Below, piece by piece: positions 1-11,200 of a DNA stretch of 64,000 nucleotides. Under the pieces are notes generated by a model. The model was not told where the DNA came from, did not search any database, and worked only from the letters and a program-made list of their open reading frames with translations. Both the position numbers and the translations under genes were made by a program. This DNA is from Neelides folsomi. Taxonomy: Eukaryota > Arthropoda > Collembola > Neelipleona > Neelidae. The stretch's first letter is position 1, and every line of letters starts with the position of its first letter. The DNA is taken from NCBI GenBank assembly GCA_034687125.1, contig JAQGBZ010000063.1:175047-239046 (forward strand), written 5' to 3'.

Positions 1-790
1 ATTTATAAAAATTTGATTGAATAAGATGGAAATCAAAAATTGAATTATTATTATTTTACGTATTTAACAGCATAATGCGAATGAGTTCACTCACGATCAA
101 CTGTTAATTTTGTTCGCGAATTTGATGATTAATTGCTAGGTTTGAGAACTAACGAGAATTGTCATCAATTTAATTATCAAAATAAGGCACGTATTTAGGT
201 CTAAAGTTGATGCATAATCTAAATCAACAAAACTATATCATATGTATAACGATTAACGATAATACACGTTTTTTGAAGAACGTGAAGTTTGAGTTAAAGT
301 TAAAATGCATCTTGGAATCAAAGCGAGTTTTAAAGTTTGGAGGTTTCGATTTTTCTTGCACATAAATTGTAAACTTTTGGTTTCATTACAAATTGGGGAA
401 AGGGTTGGGCTTGGACTCAGAGGGCTGACGAAGGAATCTGCAAGTATCACAAGAGAAGAGAGGGAAAAGATTTAAGATGTAATGAGGTCTGGGGGTTGTC
501 TGAGAGTGAACGTGTTGATACTGAGAAGAAATCAAGTTCTTTCACTCTCCTTCTCTCCACACGAAGATGAGACGCTGTATGTAAAATATGAAATCGAAAA
601 GTTGGTCTGTGGAGAACTTGGCCCTTCTCGTGATTTCCTCAAGAGGAAGATGCTTCAAAAGGACCTATGACTCTTGGGGTATTTCTCAGTTTCTTCCGCA
701 TCCTCATTTGATCAACTTCCTCGAGCAGATCTTTTATTAGGGAAATCTTCGCTCGCTCTCTCCTACATTTTTGCGAGAGTGAGCATCAAA
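1..790. other. 5' flank of the YGAP-repeat gene
   Basis: No gene is supported here. The first ~480 bases are strongly A+T-rich; the last ~300 are more mixed and probably hold the promoter and 5' UTR of the gene starting at 791. The short open frames have no recognisable domain. The stretch at about 394-436 shares an 8-mer and an 11-mer in the same order with a stretch near 21881-21912 (see findings). Confidence 0.4.
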
Positions 791-2617
791 ATGCATCTGT
801 GCACAAGACTCGTCTGTTACGTCTCCCTCTCCTTTGTTCTCACTTCTCAAAACCGAGTTTCCGCAACTCCCGGTTTTGCAACTTTTCTTGAAACTTTCCT
901 CCGGGGTGAAAGGGCGCCTAATGGTAAGGAAATTTAAACTTTTAATTAAATTATTTTCATAAAATATCAAATCTCGAGTTAATGAATATACTATCTGTAA
1001 TATACTTACTTACTTCACTATACCCAAATCATAAGTTGTGGTTCTGATATCCAGTTAACATACACTGCAGTATAATAAGAGTATTTAAATTTATTCAATA
1101 TTCTTAACTTTTCCTACTTTACAGTTATTGAACCGAAAGATTTACTTCCTTCAAAGTTTTTCGAGTCGGCCCATCACCTTATAAAAGCCATCACCGATCA
1201 TAACAATGACGACGATAAAGAAGGAAAAAACGTGCAAATCCAAGTAGGAGTTTCTAACGATAATATTGAAAATGAGTATGGAGTCCCTGCTGAGGTGAGT
1301 GATGTCGGTCAAAGCTATGGAGTTCCGCAAGAAAGTTCATCAACACTCGTGGCAGCTCCTCAATACGGGCCGCCACAGGAAGAAGAGGGCAAAAAGAAAG
1401 GTCAAAAATTTCATCTTGGACTTCACTTTGGATTTGGGACAGCTCAAAAGCCAGAAGATACAATTAAAGATGCAATTCATCATGGATCCGCAACTTCTGG
1501 ATCGGACGCGAATGTCGTGTATGGAGAACCAATTGAAGTAAATACAATCTCAAGCTATACAAGTGGAGAGTATGGAGCTCCATCAGCATCGAGTCAGGAT
1601 TATGGAGCACCAAGCGTTTCTTCGAATAAACAGCACGCTGCACCTTCACAAGGGTATGGAACTGTTAATCAATTATTCCAAGCTCCCATAGCCAGTCAAC
1701 AATACGGTGCTCCAGCTTCCCAACAATACGGAGCTCCCAATCAACAAATAAATTCAAATTACGGAGCTCCAGCACCAAACTCTAATTACGGAGCACCAAC
1801 GCCAAATTCAAATTATGGAGCTCCAACACCAAACTCTAATTATGGCGCTCCTACACCAAATTCAAATTATGGTGCACCAACACCAAACTCGAATTACGGA
1901 GCTCCAACACCAAACTCAAATTATGGGGCTCCTGTGGCTCAAAATCAACAATACGGAGCTCCCGCAGTTCAAAATCAACAATATGGGGCACCTGCTCCAA
2001 ACCATCAAAACCAACAATACGGTGCTCCAAGTGTAAATCAATACCAATACGGAGCACCAGCACCAACAAGGAACTCACATGCCAATACTGGATACAACGC
2101 TGTTAGAACCATCAATTCAATTCCAAATGCTGTGAGAAATCAAAATCAAGAATATGGAGCTCCACAAACACAAACGAACATCATTATTCCAGGAGTTCAA
2201 AATCATCCTTATGTGAAGGAACTTTCAGAAGTTGTCGAAGAGTTGGTGAAAATTACCAAAGCTCATAATGGGCCACCGGTCAATATCCAAAATGGTTATG
2301 ATTCTCAGCCTCAGCAGAGCCAGCATTCAAATAATAATAATAATAATTTTATCCAAGCTCCTGTTCCCCAATATGCACCACCTAACAACAATGTGGTTCC
2401 CAACAATGCGATCGGAGGGAATCAATTACCTGTTGTGTTTACCCCTCCCCAACAAGGTGACCCTAATTCAGGTCGTCAGAAGAAGGGAGGCCCAAAATCA
2501 TTAGTCCGCACTCTCCTTCAGCCCGTCGTGAAACTCCTGCCGTCTCGTTTCACTCAACGCCCTTCCGCAAATTCAAAAGGGGGGAACGGAAATAATTATG
2601 GGGCGCCTCGAGCTTAA
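791..2617 (+). CDS. secreted YGAP-repeat protein, cuticle/matrix type
   Basis: Coding exons 791-923 and 1125-2617, joined through a phase 1 intron of 201 bp (GTAAGG...ACAG), give 541 aa ending in TAA. The ATG at 791 is the only in-frame Met before a hydrophobic signal peptide (about residues 1-24), which decides the start. The mature protein is Gly/Pro/Asn/Gln-rich with 17 YGAP motifs plus YGVP, YGPP and YGEP variants. Residues 254-316 are seven nearly perfect nonapeptides (NSNYGAPTP). A charged Lys-rich patch lies near residue 95, a predicted short helix follows the repeats (PYVKELSEVVEELVKI), and the last ~60 residues are basic and end in YGAPRA. YGAP repeats are known from arthropod cuticular and resilin-like proteins, so an extracellular structural role is inferred. 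No chitin-binding R&R domain is visible. The signal-peptide exon followed by one large repeat exon is matched by the next gene. Confidence 0.85.
1751..1939 (+). repeat. 27-bp coding tandem repeat (7 copies)
   Basis: Seven 27-nt units in the YGAP gene encode NSNYGAPTP; the last unit diverges to YGAPVA. Synonymous differences between units are common while the peptide is kept, so the array is under protein-level constraint rather than very recent. Confidence 0.9.
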
Positions 2618-5600
2618 AGATGAAGTCAATCAAGTGGACAACGGAATGGTCTGAGGAACGCGTCATAACAAATAGCTTGAAGCAAATCTTCACGACCCAC
2701 CTTTCACCCCCATCAACCATCTTCGCTGATTTATCAAGCAGACGATTATTAAATTAAACAAATTCTCGTATAATTACCAAATGAAAGTTCTCGTGCATAC
2801 CTCACACTTCATTAAGCTGTCTAAATAATTTTACCTTGTATAATTAAAAAGGAATATTTATCTTGAACTGCTTTATAAATCTATAATGTGTTTGCGCACG
2901 TGTAGTGTCTAATATATGAAAAATATTTTTAATATAACTATATTTTCGTATGGTCTTATATACAGCAATACCTCTTATAAATATAGTAAATGCTTTAATT
3001 TTAAGTATGTATTAATTATTTTATTAAAAAGGCTAAATGAAAAGGCTATATTTTGTATAATATTTATATGAAAAATATGAATGATATCTGCGGATGATAT
3101 TTAATATATATTAAATTCCAATGTACAAAATACCTACCTTTGCCCGTTCAATTTTTGTAATAAAAGATGAAATGAAATTTACCTTTGCCGATTCATCGCA
3201 TTCCTTTCTTTGGATTCATAAAAGCAAGAGAAAACGAGAGCAAAATGGCATTTTACAAACCAAACATATATATTATTATCATGACCCATAAAGAAGAGGA
3301 GTGGTCATGATTTATTGCATGTAATCTACAAGATATTCGCAAATGCTCAGTCAGTTGGTCCAAATATTAAGTTACAGCAAATTCTAATTGGCTACAATCA
3401 GTCTGCTGTCTCATTTAATCACACGTTATACATTACACTGCTCCTGAATGAATGCAAATATGTAGGTAAGGTCGTGAAAGTGTGAGATTCTTGAATGAAA
3501 AGGAAATCCTCCAAGTTGGTTAAAGAGAAGAAGACATCTTGAAGGAACTTTTGAAAGCACCACTGGGAGCTGGACTTGGATAGTTGCTGAAGACGATGGC
3601 TAAGTGGCTCTTGAGACATTTCCTCGAGGTGAAGAGTTTTTAATGAAGATTCTTCGATTCAGGTTGTCGAGTCTGCTCGTTAGCACACATGTACCAATCT
3701 CCTGTTTCTTACCACTTCAATCTCCAACCTGATGAAGTTGTAGATCAAAGTCATGAATGTGTAATGAAGAACACGTATTTAGATGAACCTTATAGGCATG
3801 AATAATGAGAATTTCCGTAGACTTTCAGTATTCAGGGAAGTCTTCCCGAGGTGTTGGTTTATAATTTAACCATTTATATTACGCCCACTCGTCTGTATTT
3901 ACCATATTTAATACCTTCTTAAAATCATATTTGCATCACACTCGAGGAAGTTTCATTAAAATTAGTGAGATTAATTGGATGGCAAATGAAGGCAAATATT
4001 AATCCTAGGTTTTTCACTAGGTTTGAGTTATCGAACAATTTTGAAACAATTCCTTAATAATAAAGGGATGAAATGTATTCATAATCATTCATTAATAAAA
4101 ATAATACTGTTTTGCAAATTAATTAGTTTAATTAGGATACACTTGTTTGAGAGTAAAATTGTAAGGTAATGCTATAGATTATAGTAGATAGACATATTGT
4201 TGACACTTTATTATTAACTTTTGTATGTATCTTATTTTAAATTTAAATTACAACACATTGGGCTAGTAAAATTAGAGCACAAATCTGTGTTAGGTATTCA
4301 TGCAAATGATATGTCAGATAGCTAAACAGAAACAGATGCATAACGTCATATTTATAATGGTAAAATTGGGCATTAGCGAGATTTTTAAAAAGACCATGTA
4401 ACATTATGATTAATGAAGTGAAATTAATCCTAATCAAATAAATATTATCTTTGTATACATAATGTGGTTATTTAACTAATTAACTTAACCAAATGAGTTC
4501 AGCAGAAAAGAGAATGAATAATTTTGCTTAATATTTGCTCACACCCACAAGATTAATTAATACAAAACAGCTTTAAGGTCTAACTCATGCAATTTGTTAT
4601 ATAAATATTAAAATTTACACGATTAAACGAACCGCATAATTCAACCACAAGGAAAGAAAATGAAAAGGTCATTCTGATAAATCCAAATGGTTGTACCTGA
4701 ACATAAATAGGTAATTTATTTGTTTGTTCCTTAAATAATATTACATAATCCATGAAGATGATTAAGATTTAAGAATGTCTCTTCAGGATCTCAATATTTT
4801 GAGTCTTTTGATTTAAAAATGATGACGAAATACGCATTAGCCGTTTGGTTCTACCTTTAAATGTAAAAATTAAATCTTTTGTCCGAAGAGCAGGCCAGGG
4901 ACCCCCCAAAACAATAAAACAATGTATTTATTAAGATATAATATAATGTACACCTAACTATCTGATATCACAGTGTCGACCTGTCTCATGCTCATTTGAA
5001 GGTGAGAATGGGATTGCAAATTATTATGAGATTTAGGAAAGTCAGACTTTTGAAAGAAGGGTAGGGCCAGGAGGTAATAGAGGCCCTCATTAATCAACCC
5101 GAGAATTGGTAATGAAATAAAATTCCCTTGATGTTCCTTAATGTTTTAATAATTCCACAAAATGCAAATGAATGACGTGTCGGCGAGTCCGCAGCTGTTC
5201 AAGCGTTTGAATAGAGGTCATGGGAGTATTTGCACAGTTAACATCTCAGTTAAATTTTAATAACCGCATCTTCTGTTAAATATCTCTAATTTCTCTAATT
5301 ACCTTTTATGTGAATCGTGAAGTACCTCAGACGAAATTCGTGCTTTTGGTCGAAAACTCTTGAATTTTAAACAGACAAATCTGAAGAAAACATACAATTT
5401 TATAGAAATCACATTATTCATTCCAACTTCGTGTATATCAAAGTCGATAAAATATTTTATAATGCATAATACGTCTCCTGCATAATATCTTGACTATAGA
5501 GAATAGAAGGCTTATATTATTTCTCATTAAAAGATATAAGTGCTATTTTAATTAGGTGTTTAAATACAGAATAGGAATAGGTGCGTGAAACTGTCGTGAA

Positions 5601-6105
5601 TCCCTATAACTTATTATTACCATTCATTCTCTCATTGTTAGTATCCTACTTATATTGACACGCATATTATTTTTTACCATATAAAGGCCTTTGATTTTAC
5701 GGCTAATGATGTTCAAATGTCCAAAACTCTTGTAAGAACACGAGCCCATTGTAATGGAAAAAAAGTGATAGAGATGAGTGAATGAATAACGGTTTAATTT
5801 CACTTACACCTCCAATGATGACACTTAAAAAGATGAGGTACCCTTGTGTCGAAAGAGTGGGCAGTGGGGTGCATATATTATTACTACTTGTGAATTAAAT
5901 ATACAACTGTGATTCATTTAACCCTGGCCGACGGATTAGAAGGAGACAACATTTGGGTGTATAATGATGATGAGACAAAGAAGGGCCCGGTCAGTACACC
6001 ATCCTTCCCCAGAGGTTACATAAAGAGTCAAAGGACTTTTACTTTTTTTATTCCTCTTCTGCTCCTCAATCGCTCGTCTCCCTCCCAAATTCCCAAATTA
6101 ACACA
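2618..6105. other. intergenic, A+T-rich
   Basis: About 3.5 kb between two secreted-protein genes. It includes the 3' UTR of the upstream gene (an AATAAA lies at 3159-3164, rather distant from the stop) and the promoter side of the next gene. Short frames on either strand (for example minus 3419-3619 and 4243-4437) have no domain, signal peptide or splice support. I see no gene in it. Confidence 0.5.
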
Positions 6106-8119
6106 ATGATCATTTTACTTGGATTGGTGTTAAGCGGTTCCTTGCACTTCTGCATTGGAATTTCAAACAATCGGTTCCATCCGCAACAGTTTCAAAACTT
6201 TCAACATTTCGCACCAACAAGTAAGTTATCGACATGAACACTATTTGCTTCCCATTAAAGGAACCCATTAAAAAGGTATTACGCGGTATTGAGTAAACTT
6301 AATTATTATATTTATTTTAGATGGGCGTAGAGTTCAAAGACAACAACCGCTTTATAGCTCACTTGAGCAAACTTACCAACAAACACAAAGAAATTACAGA
6401 CAAATTCCGAGCCCATTTGCTTTCAATAAAGAACCAGAGGACTCATATAGCCCCAATTATCAAAATAATGGGCAAACAGGACAAGGACCATACCCAAACT
6501 CATTTTTTTCACATAAAAAATTAACAAACTTTTCACCTCAAAGACCCCAAATGCAAACTAATGCTCGTCCACAATTCAACTCGAACTCTCAAGTTCCTCA
6601 AACTCCACCAGGTCGAGGCCAACAAAACCCTCAATTCCAGCCATCTCAGGAATTTGGAAGAGGAGGCTACATGCCTTCATCCAATAGGCAAAATTCGGGA
6701 TTTCCTCAAACCTTCCAGCAGCAAAGTCCCAACCACATGACGAGACCCCAATTTTTTAATGATCAAGGAAACCAACTGGGTGGGGGTTATCAAATGAACC
6801 AAGGAGCTTCGCAAGGACAATTTTCCCAAAACCAATTTAATTTGAATAGTCAAAATTCCCCAAGAGGCCCATCATTCCAATCTCCTCAACAGCAATATTC
6901 TCCATCTGGTCCAGGGAATGTAGGTCATATGAGAAATTATCAAGTTTCTCAACAGCAAAATGGCTACTTACCATTAGCTCCATCAGCTCCAGCCCAGCCC
7001 CAAGAACCCAATCCTTTCGAGTCAAATACTCCAGATGAAATTAACTACAAAGGAACCTATTCCCTTTCCCATGCCCAACCCGCCCAACCCCAACAGCAGC
7101 AGCCAAATTACCAAACTTCTCCAAACTCTCAATTTTCTCCTCAGCCCGACCGACGGCCAGTCGAAAATTTTAATAATCAGCCCCAACAGCAGGGATACAA
7201 TAACAATGAAAGTCAGCGTCCCCAACAGCAGGGATACAATAACAATGAAAGTCAGCGTCCCCAACAGCAGGGTTACAATAACAATGAAAATCAGCGTCCT
7301 CAACAACAACAACCCGACCAGAGGCAACAAAATTCGCCATCTTCCTCTCAAGCTGCCCTACAAAATGCACAACCGGTTTACCAGGAGAATAATCCAAATT
7401 ATAGTCAGAGGGGTCAACAGCATTCCGCATCTGCCACTCTCAACCTGGGTTTTCCCCAACAGCCCTTCTTTGCCCAGCAGCAATTTCCGCAACAACAGTC
7501 GAATAGACCTTTTGTCCCGCAACTCCAAGTGTTTCAACAAGACGATGGCGATGTGAGGACCCAACAGCAGCAACCTAATGACTACAATTACGAAGCTCCT
7601 TTCCCTCCTCAGAATAACCAACAAGAGAAAAATAATAGGGAGGATGTCAATAAGCCGAGTCAGCACTACGAACTTCCCATTTACGACCAGAAAACTCAAG
7701 ACGAGGGAAGTAATGATGTTAGCCAAGGTCCTCATTACAGGTATCCAAAGCCAAATCCCCAGCAGCTCTACTCCGCACCAAATGTCGAGCAAGAGACCAT
7801 GAAAGCCTCTGAGCAACTTATCCCGCAAAAACCGAAAAAACCATCAGGGCTGTACAACACACCAAGAAATGAACAGGAAGAGCTTGCTGGGAGCGATGGG
7901 CTCGATGTAATAAAAGCCGAAGACAAGACCGAGGAATTTGCTAGGAATCAACCCGAAGAGACAACTGAAGCCCAGGGATATTCATACGATAATGAAAATC
8001 CAACTACAACAGAAATCCCCAATGAATCTGAGGGTGAAAAATCTCCAGAAGAAATTCCGCAAGAGAAAGAGCGCGGAGAACCCAACGCGGAGAGATATTA
8101 TTTACCCCCTAGAAATTAA
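6106..8119 (+). CDS. secreted Gln/Asn/Pro-rich low-complexity protein
   Basis: Coding exons 6106-6220 and 6321-8119, joined by a 100-bp phase 1 intron (GTAAGT...TTTTAG), give 637 aa. Residues 1-18 form a signal peptide (MIILLGLVLSGSLHFCIG), which fixes the ATG. The rest is low complexity: Gln runs, Asn, Pro, Ser and Tyr dominate, with three perfect 13-residue repeats (PQQQGYNNNESQR) near residues 325-363. The last ~130 residues become acidic (Glu-rich) and end in YYLPPRN. Only one Cys is seen, and it lies in the signal peptide. The composition suits an extracellular matrix, cuticle or silk-like structural protein; that is inference, and no family domain is recognisable. Exon plan and intron phase match the YGAP-repeat gene upstream, which suggests a common plan or origin. 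Confidence 0.85.
7181..7297 (+). repeat. 39-bp coding tandem repeat (3 copies)
   Basis: Three consecutive 39-nt units begin at 7181, 7220 and 7259. The first two are identical and the third differs at a few bases. They encode PQQQGYNNNESQR. Near identity suggests recent duplication and likely length polymorphism. Confidence 0.9.
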
Positions 8120-8209
8120 TTTACTCTCATTTGCATCTGTCGCATGACAAGATAGATGCAAGATAATTACTCGTGTATATAACATTTTATAAATATATCA
8201 AGTATCAAC

Positions 8210-8215
8210 AATAAA
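8210..8215 (+). promoter_or_regulatory. polyadenylation signal of the Gln-rich gene
   Basis: AATAAA 91 bases after the TAA stop. Confidence 0.6.
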
Positions 8216-11200
8216 AATACCTATCTACGTAGTTATATTATATTATTCATACATGTTACATGTTTGAGTTGTATAAAGCTATTATATAACCAACTGATTT
8301 ATACTAAAAGCATCTATTGTTTTACCACTTTTGCTACCAATTAATGAAACCACCTGTCTTGTTCTTTGTAGTTACATTGCTTGCTATTTCTATCAACGCT
8401 GCCATACTCCATGTGTAAAAAACTAGTAATTTAACATTTTATAGCATTTTAGTCTAAAAAAATATTTATATTGGTAAAGATTCGAGTTTGAAATAACTTA
8501 TGCTGTGAATAAAATACATAATAGTAATACTAATAGATTAAACGAATAAAACTTTTAAATTAATGAGTTGAAAACTCGAGTATTTTGTTTTAACAACCAC
8601 AATAAAGATTTATTGGAGAGTTAATGAATATAAGAGCAATTGAAGTAATTATTTAATAAAGCGAATTTTATTCTTAACAATTTTATTGTGAAATTTTTTT
8701 ATTACTTTATTGCGTTCTTGCATGAATGGTAAACCATTAGATGATTATATAAGTTAAATGTTTGTTTATAACACGTGTAGTTCATGGGAATTGACCTACC
8801 CGAACATTCAGCTAAAGTTGCTGAAGGACAAAAACAAGAATTCAATATTGCGTTCGCCCATGTGAGTGGATGATTGATATAAAGGAATAAGACGAAGATC
8901 GTGTTGGTGCAGAGATGAGGATAGCAATTTTAGTCCTGGATTACCTTGAGGAAACACTCACCTCCTTCAAGCTAAACAATCAGCGAAACGAACCGAACGA
9001 ACTTCCATCCTCATGGGATTCCCCAAAACACGAACCAGAGAACCAGACTCATGTGAGTAATTCATATGAAGAGTTTGAAAAAACTGAGCACTCCAAGTTG
9101 TCTCATCCCTCAATGTGATCTCAACCGCTGATTAGCATTCCAATTAGATTCTGCTCTTTTTGACCACTTTGCCAATGTATTTCCCTCGTTTTCCCCAATT
9201 AAAATAGTCAAGGATTAAGGATTCATGCAAAGAATATTTGCGATTTAAGGAAGACCATTCTTCCTGAAAAAGTACGGGATTGCCCAAAAGTTCGTGAGAC
9301 CCGTATAGTATAGCATGAGAAATAAACCATAAAATAACATTATATTTATGTACAAATTACCTATTACAATATATCGTATTATCGTACATTGTATCTGTAC
9401 CTTACTTGTACATACTAAAATGTAATAGGTTTGATATACAGATACAATATCATTTTGTACATATCATAATATAAGTAACATATACTACATACAATATAAC
9501 TACATAGGTTTACATAATTTAAAATATGATCCATAAAATACCCATAATATTTGACTACTTAAGAAGATAAATTATTGTCTAGCATTCATTCCAATAAAAA
9601 ATATAAGGTTAAAAAATTTCAAAATGAACTTTTATATGCTTGATATTAAATTAATTTTTTTATTTAATTTTTTATTCTTTTTTACATATTGTCGGCAAAT
9701 AGTGCAATTCATTATCTCAATTTATCATTCCCTAATAACGTAATAGCCAAATGCTTAACTGACATTTATTTTTCTTTTGATTAATTAGTATATGCATATT
9801 ATTCATTATCATATATCAATACCTTTATAGCTGATTAAACCAATTTCAATATAGCTATTATGAACCCAACAATAAAATATATATATCAATTTTACATAAT
9901 ACTCGTAATATCAATTAAAATAAGTAATGTTAGCAAAAATTATCACGAAAAACTAAAATGCTTATTTATAGTTTGATATTCACCTATTTTTGCCTTTTTT
10001 GTCATTATAAATTGGGAATTTACAAGGTATATTAATAGACATAAGAAAGCCCGAGTTAAGAATTATGTTGCGATTATTGATTATTGTACTCATCAGTAAA
10101 ATTCCGCCTTTATTGCTAAAATATAATAAACAAGTCATCAAATAAGGATTTTCCATAAAATTCCTTCCTTCCTATAATTCAAGGAATTAATGTTAAGGAA
10201 GGCTAATTGTTTCTTAATTCGGCTTGCTCCAAACTATAATTGTAAATATAAATAATGTTTATGTAAGTATTAAGTGTATATGGTATATAATATATAGCTA
10301 CATAATAATAAAGATTGTGCCTATTTTATTGCACCTAAGACTAATAGGTGCATAAAAGTCAATTATAAATAAGCCATACTGGCGTTTATTTACATATTTA
10401 TTATGCATTTAGCTAGAGTAAGTTCATAAATAATAAGATTATTTTTTAAGTTTATATGTGCCAAATACTATATATTTAATTTACAGTAACTGAATAGTTT
10501 GTGATGCGCATAAAATATGCAATCTACATATAGGATGGTATGAAGATTGTATACCATATAGTACCATATATTGGTCTTATTCATTTATTTTAATAATGAA
10601 TAGAGTAATAACCTTATGAATCCAGTGGGACTTAAAGTAAGTAAGGTGTTATTAATTGACTATCATACTACACATAGAAAGTTTCATATGATGTTTGGCT
10701 TTACTGTTGATGGAAAGTTGGAAAGTCCAAACCTTAATTGTTCCATTCCAATTTCAGATTCAAATAGCCTTTCTTTGGGAAATTCTCTTTTGAAAGTTGA
10801 TTTAATCAATATTAATTCTCATCGATAAAATTAAACAAGAGGGTCAAAAATTTAAAAAAAATTTGCTTTGAATCACAAACTGTTTACGTAGCTATTTTTC
10901 CTTTATGGCTTATACATAATTAAGGCCTTTTTATACATTTAATTATGAGAAAAACAAGTGCAGTTATAATTCTCTTTCGTATAGACCTTAAATTCATACA
11001 AGTCGAATATAGGGCCAAGATTAATAATTGTTTGTAGAATCGTTATTTTTATTTTAAAAGTCTATGTTCATGAGATTTAAAATGAGGTAAATACAATATA
11101 TGATTCATATACAATTATACAATATTTGAGCTACTTTTTCATTGTTTAAAAGAAAAACTGAAAAACTGCTTTAAGACATTGCATTACATAGTAAATAGTA

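Noticed and set aside
7022-7828. Long minus-strand frames opposite the Gln-rich gene
   Set aside because: They are antisense shadows of Gln/Asn-rich codons (giving Leu/Ile/Val-rich peptides) and are not independent genes.
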